Positions 34,628 to 48,283 are shown, counted from the first letter of the stretch. The stretch: 64,000 bases of DNA from Symbiodinium sp. CCMP2592 (GCA_905221615.1 CAJNDT010005925.1:1-64000), one strand, 5' to 3'. The notes: generated from the letters alone by a model not told the origin. Numbers and translations are program-made.

Positions 34628-37600
34628 TTGAGTGCCCCTCCTCTGCAAGGTGAAGGCGTTTGGGGTTTGGGTGTTTCGAGTTCAGGGTTTCCTGGCTTGT
34701 AGCATCTGCAGTTTCCCGAGAGACGGGTTCAGGGAAATATCTTGCCGAAAGTCAAGGAGACACCATGCACTGACTCCCGGAATGTACGGCAATCGAAGGC
34801 TATGGAACCCTGTTCCGGCACCCGAAACTGATGACATGCAGTATTCTGCGTACGCCTTCAATTTTTGCATATGTAGAAGCCCGCATGAGTCCAGGACTCT
34901 AAGTCTCTTGGCGTATGAACCGCCCTTAACTGAAAACCCCCCCAGCCGCTAAACCCTAAACACCTAAACCCTAACTCCGATCCTGGCGTAGCCAGGCCAC
35001 GCGTCCCAGGTCTAGGATCCGCTTGGCCATCATGCCGACCTCGTCTAGGGTTTACAGGTTTCGCGGGGTTCAGGGTTTGCTTTCCTCTATTAGCTCTCCT
35101 TGTTTCGTGACTAAGACCACATGGGGCAAACCGAGACCGCGTGCAAAAGCATGAGGCACGCTGTAGTTCTACTCATTGGAAACTATCCATCAACAGCCTG
35201 CGGCCAGTGCTGCGCGAGTCACGAGACTAGTTCAAAGAAAGTCCTCTCAGTGCGCTGCCAGGGCAATCGCAATTGTATGGTTCATAGTAAGTAAGACTTA
35301 ACTACTACAGTGACTTATGTATAGATCTCATGTAGGCGTATAAGAAAATGATTACGCTTGAGAGTGACCCCAGGGTCCATGACAACACCGCTCGGCCACA
35401 GCTCAAGCACACGCGCAGGGTGCAGGGGCCACGAGGTTCCTGAGTTTGTTACAGGAATATTGTTGGCTTCCATCCCCTAAACCCTACGTCCGAAACCTGG
35501 TTCAGGTACTATGCCAACGACAGAGCCTTGCGGGACCACCGTCATGCTAGAGTCTGAAGCTTTCGGACTCTATAGCAGCGAAAATCGGATCCAGGATCGG
35601 ATAAAAGCTCTGAATCCAAACACTGGCATAGCCTGCGGAAGTCTACTCATGGGTCCCGAAAGACAGCATAAACACCATGGGGGCCCCCTCAATGGAGCCG
35701 TTCACCGTTACACCAGCAATAAGGATCCACATGCTGGCATGCTTTATCTCAGGCCCAAGGATATGCTGACACTAGACGTGTCAAAACGGTAGGCGGCCAG
35801 GTGAGATACACGAGGCGCCCGGACCTTGTTTAGAACTACTTGGGTTTCCACCTAGGAGGTAAGCACACCATTTGTGTGTTTTGGAGATGAAACCATAACA
35901 ATCATAACAACAAATGAACACAGACAACTAAAGAACACTCAAGAACCGTGTAGTCCAGGGTTAGTAAGAGGGGGATTTCGATCACTCTGCGAATACAAAT
36001 CGTGTGAACAGTTTTGTGAGGTATCTCGGTATCTCTGTTCTATACCATCATAGTGGGGACTCTGGGCACTTAGGGGGATACTGCTACTAATTGTTCCCAC
36101 CCTAAATTGAGTTCCACGCGCGCCGCTTCTCCACATCTCTGGCCCCGTCGCCACCGACGGCCCAGCCGGCTGTGCTGACAAACTGCGAAAATTCCTGCAA
36201 CCATGGCACGGCGTGGTTCAGACACCCTCAGACGCTCAGCCCTATAACGGAACCGACAAATTACAAGCAAAAACAAACTGAATCTCAAATCAACCCTACA
36301 GCTCGGGCAAACCCCGAAGCCACAAACTCGCTCGGTCCTCAGGCGATTGACAAAGACCCAGGTCGGCCAAGAACGGCCTGGCACTTTCTTAGATGATCAT
36401 AGATGCAACTGTATAAACATGAACAAGACAAGAAACGACATATCTGTCCATACATACATGCATGCATGCATACATATGTACATATTTACAGACATACATA
36501 CATGATTAATTACAGACATGCACATAATATGTACATACAAACGCACACATGCACGTGATTTTCGGCGAGAGAATCCGTCCGGGACACACGTATGCAGGTT
36601 TAAGGTTCGCGGAGTGTTGTGACTAAGTAGGAAAAGGGGCTTTGCTGTTCTAGAACTTAGCATTCTTGAAGTTGCCATCATTGTTGTAACCGCTCTTGCC
36701 ACTACTACGGACTTCAACATACCGATTTCTCACTTTATTCTGCGTATATAACCCTTGTATAGCAACCCGCTATATACAATACAGCATAACGTACAAACCC
36801 CCAGGGCCCAAAACCCTTCACGCGAACTGCCTGGTAACTCCCAACAAACGCTGCGAGCCTCTAGTCCCTTGCTGCAACGCTGGAAAAGTCCGGGAATCCT
36901 GAAGAATAAGTGCAGGATACGCCCCGAAGTTTTTCCGTCTTGTCTTTGGGCGCTGCTGGAAGTCTTAGTAGGGTTTTGTATGCTTCTAGACTAGGTGTCG
37001 ACTTCAACTGTCCCCAAAACTATTCATAACCAGGGCTCCGTATATTTAACACTTGTCAAGATTATCCCAAATCGATACCCAGTAGATGGCTTTGGGAGTT
37101 CTGCGGTTTATGACTGAGTTGCTTGAAGGGTCAGGGGCCGTACTTTAGTGGCACTTCGGAGGATGTATGTTGTTCGCCACTCGGAAATGCGACTCACGAA
37201 GCCACTCGATCATTCAAGTATCGTAGTTTTGCTAGCCCTCTTCCTTTTCCACTCTCCCCAAGCCTGTTCACGTAGCTCTTTGGGTCACAGCGATGGTGGC
37301 AGCAGGTGGCGATGCAAACGCCGAAACACGGCCCTTGCAAAGAGGAGACGGTCTCGGGCTTAGGGTTCAAAGTTGCTGAGCGAGTTCTGCTTGCGCTTGA
37401 GGGTTAGGGGTTGAGGTAGAGCCAGCTGCAAAAAGACCGGGCTGGCAGTTGACGCTGAGAGAAGCAAGCCCTAAAGTCGTAATTGAACCAGTATACAATG
37501 AACAATAGCTGTTTTGTGAAATTAGGCAGGCGATCCGAAATAAACCCTAAACCCTAAAACCCTAAACCGTTTGCAAACTATCCAAACATCATTGAGATCG

Positions 37601-37996
37601 GTGGTTCTTTGCCAACAGCGACTGGATGTCGGGGGACGCGAACTTCAATAGAGCTACTTGCTTGTATATAAACTTAGTTCTAAGGGTGACGTACTAGGAG
37701 TCCCAGATCATCGAATAAGATCTCCTGGAAGCTCAGGAGGCCTGAACATCCAAGGCCGCAAATCGCTGGGAAACTCGGATCAGCCCATGAAAGCCGACGA
37801 ACACATTCTCAAACCAAACACCTTGCGGACCAAAGAAAAGAAACGCATAACATGCCCAGTGGCCTAGATCGCCCCTGTGAGCAATGCTATTCCCTGAGGT
37901 GCTGTATCAAACTTCAACTGTATCATACCCCACGGCCCTAATCTAATTGGTGCGGCTTGCAGAAGCGCATGTCCGGATCCAAATGAATGCAGGCCA

Positions 37997-38110
37997 TTCC
38001 CTAAGGGTCCATGTACCCAAATAGGATAGACTTTAGCCTTACTGTAGTCCCTATATAGGTACTTTGGGGCCAAGGTATCTACTGTTTGGATACATGGACC
38101 CTTAGGGATT
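37997..38110. mobile_element. Hairpin element, type F copy 1
   Basis: Left TTCCCTAAGGGTCCATGTAC and right TACATGGACCCTTAGGGA, with the conserved core GGTACTTTGGGGCCAAGGTA. Copies with the same core are at 39021 and 56821. Confidence 0.75.
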
Positions 38111-38571
38111 GGGGTGTAGGGAGTAAGGCTTGGAAAACCCTAGAGCCAGGAAACCTAAAAACCATACAAACCCATTCAAGCTCATGCCGTTAGGCCCGAC
38201 CTGTAGCCGAAAAAACTACAGCTTTAGGGATCCTGAGTAGTGTTTTCAATATATAGATCTTGAAAAAGGTAGGTCTTTTGGGCCACAGCTAATCTACACC
38301 CTCTACCATAGATCATGGCAGGATGCCATGTTTGAGAGGCTGCCTTTGGGCCTCCTGCGCGGCTTGCAGGCAGGGACTGAGATGCTGAGTTGTGCAGGAA
38401 TCCTTGGGCCCTGAACCCTGGTTTAGGGTTGTGGGTTTAGGGTTGGCTGGCGCTTCGAAGGTTCGGGGGTTTTTGGGGGGGGTGTCCTAGGAAGAATTGG
38501 AAGATATCAGGCATCAGGGCAAATCGCTGGTAGCCTGTTTAGGATATCCAGCTGGAGACTGGCCATCAGGT

Positions 38572-38697
38572 CTTGGAGGGTCGGTGGATTTAGTAAGTGA
38601 GCACTATAGACTTTCAAGTACCCTAACAAGGGTTCTAATATGGGTTACAAGTCTATACAATACTGCTTAATTAATGCTGCTTACTAAGTCCTCCGAG
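38572..38697. mobile_element. Hairpin element, type A copy 3
   Basis: Left CTTGGAGGGTCGGTGGATTT, right CTTACTAAGTCCTCCGAGG, diverged from the copy at 30923. The interior keeps CAAGTACCCTAACAAGGGTT. Confidence 0.65.
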
Positions 38698-39020
38698 GCT
38701 ATATTGAATAGATTCGGGGCTTGGGACAGAGACCCCACAGCACCCTTCACAGGCCCGGTCTGTCTTTCAGAAGGGTTGCTAAGGCTCTACGGGCAGTTGC
38801 AGGTATTCGGAGCTTCTGGAATAGATACATCATGGCATCTTCCGAACTCCTGGGCCTAAAAGGTCAACCTAAACCTCTAAGCCGGGGGTGCCGTGCTATT
38901 TTGCGGACCTAAAAGGGTACCAAACTTAGAGAACTACCCAAACCGTGCACGAGCTCCGAGATAGAGCCAGCTCTGATGTCCGAGCTAGGGATTGAAGGAG
39001 CCTTGTCGCTTGCCCTAAGG

Positions 39021-39129
39021 CCCTAAGGGTCCTTGTACACGAATAGTCTTTACGCTGGCCTTAAAGTAATCCCCATGTAGGTACTTTAGAGCCAAAGTAT
39101 ATACGGTTTGGGTACATGGATCCTGAGGG
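39021..39129. mobile_element. Hairpin element, type F copy 2
   Basis: Left CCCTAAGGGTCCTTGTACAC, right GGTACATGGATCCTGAGGG, core GGTACTTTAGAGCCAAAGTA. It lies about 1 kb from copy 1 in the same orientation of its asymmetric core. Confidence 0.7.
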
Positions 39130-39923
39130 TTGTGTACGGGGTCTTTGTATTCCGCTTAGCGTTTAGTTGCACATCAACGCAGAATCTCGGTCACATCAAC
39201 GCAGAGTTTCGGTTCGGGACTATAAGGGCATACTGTTGCTAGTTTTTTGCCGACCCAGATTACATGAAGCCGGCAACTCCTTAACTATCAACTGCATTTA
39301 TATGCTCTCCAACACCACAGCAACCGGAAACAAAATCAAAACAAGTGTCTTCCTAGCCATGCACTCCCATCCCCACGAGGTAAGAGCCTTTCAACTCAAA
39401 CTCAAGAACCCTAAACAAATCACCCTAAACCTAAACTCTTACAACAAAGCTCTTTTCGCCGAAGCTCCCTAAACCCTAAACTCTGAACCTGAACTCATAC
39501 GACAAAGCTCTCTTCACCAAAGCTCGGAACCAGCCCCAAAATCCTGAACCCTAACCCTAAACCCTAAACCCATCCCAGTGCGGCCACTGTGTGGTTTGTC
39601 CTTGAGTGATCGAAGAGCAATGTCTGTGGCGCCACCACCTCTGGTCTGCCACTGGAAAGGTTTACGGTTTGGAGGTTTAGGGTTTTAGGGTTGGGGGTTT
39701 AAGATTCGACATTGCCAACTCTTCGTGAAACAAATCTCGCTAAGTACCGACTGGGGTGCACCTTCAGCAGACTCCTCTGGTTTGCTTCTGTCTTCGTCCA
39801 ACTACCCCAGCAGTAAACTGCAAGCCTCGGGGACGCATATGTTCCTAGCACTCAAACCAAGGTCCAGCCCACCTGCATGTGATCTACGACTCTTGGTGGT
39901 TCTTGGCCACGCCGCCAAGAGTA

Positions 39924-40051
39924 CTTAAAGGGTCATCGGACTTAGTAACTAGGGTTTAACTAAGGTAACTAGACTTATACAATTACTTATAACCCCAATT
40001 AAGGTACTTATAACCTTACTTACTAATTAAGTCCCATGATCCTCCAAGTAA
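39924..40051. mobile_element. Hairpin element, type A copy 4
   Basis: Left TACTTAAAGGGTCATCGGAC, right GTCCCATGATCCTCCAAGTA. The interior has ACTTATAACCCCAATTAAGG. Both ends carry TA. Confidence 0.7.
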
Positions 40052-42890
40052 GGATCCAAAAGCTGTCACAATCGTTCTGTTTAGAGCGGGGAACAGCTCT
40101 CAAGTCGCCGAGGGGGCCAGTTTTTTCTGTACTTCCCTCTGTCTCTCTCTGGATGTGTGTATGTGTTTTTATATACATATATATATATATACATACAACT
40201 TTATGTGTGTGTATACCGATATCTCATAATATGTACATGGACGCTTAGGCGTGCGCAGGTGTGTGTGTGTGTATGTCAGGGTGGGGGGGGGGGCCTAGTG
40301 CGGATTTCCAAAACTATTCCCTGCCCACGACCATTGCCCGTATACCGGACAGGAAATCCCTGCAATAGATAGCATCATTCCCCGAACCCTGTTTAAAACC
40401 AAAAAATCCGAAGACCTGAAGCCGAACCCAACAAAAACTAAACCCCAAAACCTACACAGCGAAGGCTCATAACCTAAAACAACTTCCTTAAGACCCAGAA
40501 CCCTAAAAACCCTACACCCTGAATCATCTCAAGACCCAAACCTCTAAGACAGCTCCGAGAAGCAGAGGTGCTTAGCACAAGCGCCCAGACGGACGGGAGG
40601 CCAGGTACCGCTGGACTGGCGTTTGGATTTCGGGCTAAGGGTACAAGGGCTCTATACCCTACAGTAGAAGCCCGAAAGTTGGAAATCCAATGGCTACAAT
40701 GCTTAAGAGTAAAGGGAATCCCAGCACTATTTGGCCTTAATCCGGTTTCCAACTTCATGGGGCTTACTGTAAACCCTAAAGCCCTAAACCCTAAATTGGT
40801 GTTTGTTATAGTATCCTTAAGGGAGGGGGCTCCAAGGGGGGTATATAGCCTAGTGATCCCTAGCTCTCCCTAGTACTCCCTAAGGTTCCCTTACAGTCCC
40901 CTAAGGATTCCTTGTACCCTCCCCCCTTGAACCACCCCCCCTTAAGGATCCTATCAGTTTGGGTTGGGTTTAGGTCTTCGGGGTTTGGGGCTTCAGATTT
41001 GGGTTGGTTTGTGGTCTTATACCTGGTTTTGCTTTCAGGTGGGCGCAATGACCCCTTACGACCCTGTGGGGCTCGAACCCACCCCCATATAAGGACTAAG
41101 CGTTAAATCGTAACCCTAACAATCCCTGAACTCTAAACCCTGCATCCCGCGAATATATTCAGGTATTTCGCCATCAAGAGTACTATAGGGGCCTGAACAA
41201 TTAGCATAGGGTGTTGGGGTCCATCATACTGTAATTAGTGTTTAACGAACCCCAAAATAGCAGATCCAGTGTCTTTGATTGGAGATTGGATTGCGGGGGG
41301 TATATATCATAGAATAGTACTACAGAGACGATAACTGTGCGATACGGTATGATGTTTCTAACTAGTCCGACCTCTGCACAAGAGTCTTTAGAGGATTAAA
41401 GCGAGAAGTCTGGATTGGAGTTTGCTGTTTTTGGCATGCAGGGCTTGGCTAAGTTGGCTGAGGCGCTCAGGAGCTGCACGATGCGATGGAATAAACTGAT
41501 GAAACCTCCAACCTTAAACTCGGGAGCCCCCAAACCTTAAACCCTAAATCCCTGAGCCCAATATTCAGAACTCCGTTGTTGAGCTTTCGATTGCAGGCCG
41601 AGACAGCTGGGATGGTTTGAGACTTCAGTTTGAGGTTGCACGGTTGGTTTACAACTTACAGCGGCAGGCCTATTCCTTTAGGCTCACTCAAGACTGCTAG
41701 GATGTGGGGCTCTGGTCTGCTGTTACAAAGCTGCGCATCAGCCAGCGGCCTGGAACTCAGAGGCCATCCGCCACAGCTCCTTCAGAGGGCACTTGCAAGT
41801 ACTTGCAAGTCCACTGACGTGACGTGGGTAGTTTAGGCTCCGTTTTAGGGTCCGTTTTATAAGGGTGCTGCCTTCTTTTGGGTTCCTCAAATGGAACCCT
41901 GCCTACGTGAAAGCCGTGAACTGCACCCGAAACTCGCAACACCTCTAAGCCCCAATCTGTCATGCCGAAGCAGCTTGGTAGGAACTCCAGATTCACCCTG
42001 CACTCAACAACTAAGCGAAAGGCGGCAGAAGACAAAGACACGAACACAAGAGCGTGGGCATATCCACCAAGGAAGCTCGGCACGTTTTGCTCAAAGTTGG
42101 ATGGGGGCCCGAAGCGGAAGAAGAATCTTGAAGGTGAGCCCAACCAAGCCGCACAAGCTCAGCACTTGAGCCTTGATGAAGATCCGGAGACTACCAGAAA
42201 AGTTCAGAGTTTGGAGTGCAGGGTTTATAGAGTTTACTTAACTCCGACACTAGAAGCACTCAGCATGGAACGGCCGACCGCATCAGTTGAAGGAGAACAA
42301 CCGGTGATAATCTGTTTAGGATGTCCCCAGCTCAGATGTGATACTTTGACGGGGTGCAACAACACGCAAAACTTCCTACGGCATCCCCTCAAGCCTAAAA
42401 CCCGACTCCCTGACCCCTTAGATCAAGGCCCCAAGTCCTTAAAGTTTGAAAGCCCAGGCCTCTGACTCATACGGCCCTAAACCTACAAGCCATCCAAAAG
42501 TTGCTTTTAGGGTTTACGGTGAACAGCATCCCTAAACCCAACCCTCAACCCTAAATCCCTATAAACCCTAAGCCTCCCCAAATTTAGTTAGTTCAGCCCT
42601 GAGGCTGAGGTTTAGTATTTTTTTTTTCAATAGGGTTTAGGGTTCAGGGTTTGGCGGTCTAGGCTGTCGACGGGTTTACGGTTTAGGATTTTAGTTTCGG
42701 GTTTAGGGTTCAGGGTTTAAGCTCTACCTAAACCTTAAACCCCATAGATCTCTGATAGAATCCTTTAAGGAATCCCTTAAGGAACCCTTTAAGCTACTAA
42801 GTCCCATGTCAACCCGGCCTCCAGCCGCTCTGCAGGGCCCAGGCAGCCAGCTGCTCCGCTGAGCGACCTTCATCGTCTCAAGGCCGTATC

Positions 42891-43382
42891 TACTTGGAGG
42901 ATCGTGTGACTTAGAAACTTAAAGGGTCCCGGGTTTAGGGTTTAGGGACCCTCAGGCTCCAAAGTAGTTCCTTTTTGGGGGTTCATATTAAGAATTCTAT
43001 AAGGTATTCCCAAAAAGGAGCTACTGTGGAGCCTCTGGGTACGTGGAGGATCGCGGGACTTAGAAACTTAAAGGGTCCCGTAAAGCGGTTCCTCAAACAG
43101 GTTTAGGGTTGAGGGTCTACCTGGAGGATCATGGGACCTAGTAAGTAAGTAAGGTTATAAATACCTGAATTGGGGTTATAGGCTAGGTATTCATAAGTAT
43201 GGTAACTTAAAGGGTCCCGTAAAGGGGCTTTTTAAAGGGGTTTAGGGTTGAGGGTCTACTTGGAGGATCAGAGGACTTAGTAGGTAAGGTTATAAGTAGC
43301 TTAGTTGGGGTTGTAAGTATTTGTAAGCATAGTTACCTTAACTATAACCCTAGATACGAAGTCCCATGACCCTTTAAGTAGG
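42891..43382. mobile_element. Cluster of tandem and nested type A hairpins
   Basis: At least four type A left ends occur in a row, each starting near GGAGGATC (42896, 43045, about 43125 and 43263), followed by ACTTAG and AACTTAAAGGGTCCCG. A type B element (42948-43041) sits between the first two. A block of about 75 bases is duplicated with a 139-base period (43070-43143 and 43209-43282). The final right end is AAGTCCCATGACCCTTTAAG. Confidence 0.75.
42948..43041. mobile_element. Hairpin element, type B copy 2
   Basis: Arms of about 32 bases: ACCCTCAGGCTCCAAAGTAG against ACCCAGAGGCTCCACAGTAG on the other strand, continuing TTCCTTTTTGGG. It is inserted among type A ends. Confidence 0.75.
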
Positions 43383-44768
43383 TTCCCCAGTGTCCCTTAG
43401 GTTCCCCATTAAAGGTACTTTCAGGGTCCCTTTAACGGGTTCTATAAGGGTCCTAGAAGGGATCCCGAGTAGTACACTTTTCCTGGTATTCAGTTTCAAA
43501 AAGGCAGCCCGAATATAAAAAGTGCAACAGGGTATCACTGCGGAACTGCGGAACCTAGTTCAAGGACATCTAGGGGATCATCGTTTTGGGCCCTGGGTTC
43601 TAGGGTTTAGGGTTTGATACTTGCATTTCACAGAGGGCGTTCCCAAGGGTGTTTACGGAGAACCAGCGACTCCCGAACTCTCTGGGGAACATGAGAATTC
43701 TTAACATGCTTTATACATAGGGGCTCCATTAGAGGGAGAGGGCTTGCCTAAAAACCCAACTGTCACGGCCCCTTGTTGGCATCTTTCGCCACGCAAAGGC
43801 CTTAATGAAGGCCCTGAAGCGGGAACCATCTACCTGCACCCCCAGACTCGCAAGTCCCCAGTCTTATAAACCTAAAACCCTCAAACCCCACATCCTAACC
43901 CGTACCAGGAAACCTTCTCCACGGTGATTGCTCTTGCCTTGGTGCCTCTGAAGCTCTTGCCACCTGTCTATTGGACCCACGGGAGTTCCAATTCCCAAAA
44001 ACCCAGACCCGGAAAATTAGACTAGTGACTAGTGTTTTGGGGGCTTCTACACTATCAGCAGTATATCAGGGAACCCCGAGGAAACATGCTACTGATGATG
44101 CAAACCCTGAATTAATTACACCAAAAGACTAAAGTCTCCTAAAGTCTAAGAAAGCTTGTGGATATGTGGATATATGCGTTTCCCCCTATCTAGGTATCTG
44201 AAACCCTGATTTGGGCCTACACCCATCACACGAAACCCTAGTCCCTAAAACCAAAGCCCTGTAAACAAAACTTCCAAACCCCAAACCAGCAAATCTAAAC
44301 ACTAAACCCAATGATCTGGGGCCCTGGACAGCGCGTCGCTTCGAAAATCGGAGGCACGGGGGAGCCCGGCTGCCTCCTCAGTCGAGCTTCGAAGAGTGGT
44401 GGGTTTCCTGCATAAGCTGTAACAGTCAACCCTGAACCCCAAAAGCCCTTGAAAAGCCTAAATGCCCGAAACATCCTCGAGCTATGCCCTACCCAGACTC
44501 CAAAGAACCTACCTCTATGGCCGGCATTTTAAGAACAGCTTTTGTTACGGTCCGCCCTTAAGTCTCAAGAAACCTCCCTTCCAAGTCCCAGGCCAGTGCT
44601 GGACCAAGAAATCCACCGAGATCGAAATCGGCGATGTCCACGCGGAGGCGCAGCACCTCATGATTTCTTGTAATGTAGGGGCCGTGATAATCAAACGAGG
44701 GCTCGGGGGTATAGTATACAAAATTGATGATAAGGAGCCTCCCTAACCCCATTCCTCACGATTTCTTG

Positions 44769-44887
44769 TACTTAGGGTCGGGGGACTTAACTAGACTTAT
44801 GAGTACCTTAAAAAGGGACCGTAATTGGGGTTGCGATACTTATAAGTACACAAGATAACTACTTACCAAGTCCCCCGACCCTGCAAT
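44769..44887. mobile_element. Hairpin element, type A copy 5
   Basis: Left TACTTAGGGTCGGGGGACTT, right CCAAGTCCCCCGACCCTGCA. The interior keeps GTAATTGGGGTTGCGATACT and ACTTATAAGTAC. Confidence 0.75.
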
Positions 44888-45800
44888 TGGGCGCCATGAC
44901 AGTTGGAATTGAGGCTTGGGGTCCATTCTAGTATGACTGGCATGGGAGCCAGAACGGGGTGCTGTCAATATTTCCTGCGACCTCAGCATTATAGCGCTGA
45001 TCGGGCACATCTTAAGCTGTTGAAGCGGTTCAAGCTTCTGGGCTCTCAAATGCCATAAAAACTTTTATCATAAAAACTAAGGGAATTGCGGTATGGCATT
45101 TTGATCCTCAGGAGTTTATTTGTTCAGTTCGGGAGTTCAGCTTTTGGGAGTGTAGGGCTGGGGATATGGGAGGGCGTTTGCCCTAAACCCTAAACCCCAC
45201 TAGCCCGAGTGCCGAGTGCTCTGCTAATCAAAGACATTCTCTGGAAGTGCAGTTCCTTCTTTCGGTTAACCTGCCTTTGGCATAGCATCCACTAAGACAA
45301 AAATCCTGAAAACAAGCCAAGCGAACAACTGAAGTAGATTGAAGACTGCACGTAGAAACCATGCTGGCAGTAATGTTTAACACACCAATAAAACCACTTA
45401 TAAGACGAAAGCTCAAGTTTAAAGCCCAGGCAACCCCTAAACATCCCTAAGCCATGAATAACAGCCCAAGTAGAGCCCCTCCAAAAGAGTGGCCCTCCAA
45501 AAGAACAGTGTTTAAAAGACACCCACGTCGGAGAATGGCCTGCTCCTCGCGCTTGTCGTGTTTGTTCTCAAACTTGTGCCTTCCATGTGGCTTAGGGTTT
45601 TGGGGGTTTTGGGAATTTGAGATCGTGCAGGCGGATAACAGAGCAAACTACTGAGCAAAACGCCACCCGTTGCCCCTACATTGGGCCTACATTCCCTGCA
45701 AACCAGCCGTGGCACACCCTTTTGCTGTGAGATGCATGCACGCTGCATGTTTCACTGGAGGACGCAACTCTGCTCAGAATCCTCCCGAGAGTTTCCGAGT

Positions 45801-45985
45801 CTAAGGATCGGGGCACTTAGCAAGCGGGATGGACAGCCCGTTCTGTGGATCCAAAAAGCTACCGTTTTTAGGGTTAGACCTTCTATAGATTATGGGGTCA
45901 TAACCTACTATTTTGTAGGGTTTGGGGTCACAGGGTTGATCAGGGTCAACCTTGAATCTACTTTTTACTAAGTCCTCGGATCATC
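45801..45985. mobile_element. Diverged hairpin, type A-like
   Basis: Left AAGGATCGGGGCACTTAGCA and right TTTACTAAGTCCTCGGATCA pair. The interior is longer than in other copies and includes TTTTTAGGGTTAGACC and a TAGGGTTTGGGGT telomere-like piece. Confidence 0.5.
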
Positions 45986-46756
45986 TATATAGATGGTTGT
46001 ATGATTGGCAATCCTCCTCCTGAGAGCCCAATGCCCCATACTTAGGATGGGATATACCATCACACAAAGGCGTCTACTAGTTAAGGTATACTCTATAAAC
46101 TCAACAGACACAGGGCTCTCTGGGTCCTGGATCACTGCTACCTGCTACGGGTGCGTCAGCATCGCTTCTCGCAAGGCTCAGTCCTGTCGGCAGTGGTGCA
46201 ATTGGGAGGCTTCCTCCAAGCTCGAGGCATACCAAAAGTCTATGCCATAATGGTAGAAGTTCTAGAAACCCGATACTGTAAGCACTAAAGTAACTGCTTC
46301 GGCGCAGCTACACAAGGCATTCCCAAAAACGATGTTGCTGCATGGATGTTCAACTCAGAGCTCCACATGTCGGGTTTAGGGTTCACGGTCTTAGACTTCA
46401 GGGTCTAGGGGTTTAGGGCCTCGGGGTTTTATGATTCAGGGACGTTTAGGGTCTGAAGGTGATTCGAGCAAGCTCCCTTCGACACCGGCACTCTAAGGGA
46501 AACCGTCGCCCACATGAGACGCAAACCCTCGAAGCAGGTGCGTGACATCCATGACTGTTGTCAGTATTGAGGGCGCTACATATAACGGAGTACCAGAACC
46601 CCTGAAATCTATAAGTTGATAAACCCTATCAACACCCTGAGCCCTTTCTGGTCTCCTGGTTGGCATTTGCCAAGGCTTCGAACTCATCGAAGCTGCCAGG
46701 GTTAATGTCGGGCTCCTCGAAACTGCGAATGTGCGAAACGAGATAGGCGCCTACAA

Positions 46757-46874
46757 CTTGGAGGGTCATGGGACTTAGTAAGGTCACTCGCAGCAAGATT
46801 GAGGCTACAATAAGTAGTCATATGAATAGCTACCGTATAACCCTAGTTTCTCTGAGTCTCGTGACCATTTACGT
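46757..46874. mobile_element. Hairpin element, type A copy 6
   Basis: The left end CTTGGAGGGTCATGGGACTT is intact; the right end is degenerate (GAGTCTCGTGACCATTTACG). Confidence 0.55.
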
Positions 46875-47010
46875 AGGGATTCCTCTACAGGATAAGGCTC
46901 CTATAAGGAGGGATTTAGGGTCTTCCCCTGACCCCAGAGTTCGCATCCGAGTCGTTGGTACGAATCTTGGGAATCCTAGCATGGCTAACATCGTATCGAA
47001 TATAATAGGA

Positions 47011-47012
47011 GA

Positions 47013-47044
<32 letters not shown>

Positions 47045-47136
47045 TTATGTTTATACACATGCTATAATATGTAATTATGTGTATATATATATATATATAT
47101 AAACAAATAAATAAATATATATATATATATATATAC

Positions 47137-47167
<31 letters not shown>

Positions 47168-47168
47168 A

Positions 47169-47240
<72 letters not shown>

Positions 47241-47296
47241 GCACATACACATACACATACACATACACATGCACATACACATAGACATACATATCC
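47011..47296. repeat. TA array followed by CACATA array
   Basis: TA runs with ATAAATA and ACATA breaks span 47011-47212. They pass directly into about a dozen CACATA units (47213-47296) with single-base variants (CACGCA, TGCACATA, AGACATA). Confidence 0.9.
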
Positions 47297-48283
47297 ATAT
47301 ACATATACACTTGACGGCTACATCATGGGGCAACTGTATTCAGCGCTCCATCTGTACACCAATTATCCTAAGATACCCGTATCAGCAGCATCCCAAAACG
47401 TTCGATGCTCCGGAAAGCCCATCACAAAAGGAAGAATACGAAACTCCAAACCCCGATCCTTGGGGCAAGCAGACAAGGAGAAGTAGCACAATTTCAATGC
47501 ACAAGTACTTCGTAGCACTTCGATGACGACGGTGATCAACACGGGTGACCATTAAGCAACGATCTTGACGCATGTATAGAATTCAACACCATCTCACGAT
47601 GCTTCTGACTCCCGCACAAGATGTGTCCGGGGTGTTGTGCTGCAGGACTTCCGAGCTGTGTGTCGAGATTTAGACTTGGCATTTGCTAGTAATGTAAAGA
47701 GTGCAGTATTGAATGCCATCTCGCACAGAAAGAAGATGTCGGGAAACCCGGGTGTGGGAGTCCAAAACTAAGCCTTTGCGTGCGTGCGTGTGTGTGTGTG
47801 TGCGCTTGTATTTGATTGTTGTACAGGTTGGGGTTTATCGGTTCTCGCATCTAGAGGCTTGATAACCCTTGATATCCAAAACGTTCAAATCTTGCGTTCT
47901 GCATCAGCAGATTTGCCGCAACGCGTCGCACTGCTGCACCATGCTGTTGTAAACTAAAACAGCACTCACCAAGTCTAGTTGCAAAAACCGTAAAACCTTG
48001 AAGCCCTAAACCCCCAGAACCCTGGACCTGATCCCGTAACCCGATAAACCCTCAAGCCCTTGAGACCCCAATCCCTAATCCATAGAGAACCCCCACAGTA
48101 TCAGTATAGCTAAACCCATGTATAAACCATTATCCGAAGTTCTACAACCCTCAGCCCCAAACCGTGGCTAAACTTAACGGTGCGCTAAACCCTCACCCCT
48201 TTGCTGTCCTCCTGTCCCTGCTTCACGACGACAGCCTGGGAGAATCCCGCATGCCGCATGCACGGAGCACTGCCCAAAGTGAT

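Larger units (their letters stand above)
32641..38400. repeat. Telomere-like mosaic, both strands, with hairpins
   Basis: CCCTAAA-type degenerate sequence dominates 32.66-33.08 kb. 33.4-34.3 kb is largely unique and holds only unconvincing frames. Weak TTTAGGG pieces lie at 34.64-35.06 and 37.36-37.42 kb, and CCCTAAA at 34.95 and 37.54 kb. A CATA-type microsatellite lies at 36.45-36.55 kb. No gene is supported. Confidence 0.6.
38401..44460. repeat. Telomere-like mosaic, both strands, richest in hairpins
   Basis: TTTAGGG tracts occur at 38.42, 39.66, 42.64-42.72 and 43.6 kb. CCCTAAA tracts occur at 39.41-39.57, 40.38-40.52, 40.77, 42.53-42.58 and 43.86-44.31 kb. A G-run (GGTGGGGGGGGGGG) lies at 40281-40292. 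No gene is supported; a 167-codon frame at 41962-42465 lacks any recognisable motif. Confidence 0.6.

Noticed and set aside
41066..41082. tRNA-like T-arm on the minus strand (GTGGG-TTCGAGC-CCCAC)
   Set aside because: A perfect T-stem and a B-box match, but no acceptor stem, D-arm or anticodon arm could be fitted upstream; at most a decayed tRNA or SINE relic.
41962..42465. 167-codon + strand frame in the telomere-like domain
   Set aside because: Starts with a KRK-rich segment, but the later part runs into CCCTAAA-like DNA (LKPKTRLPDPL). Not protein-like overall.
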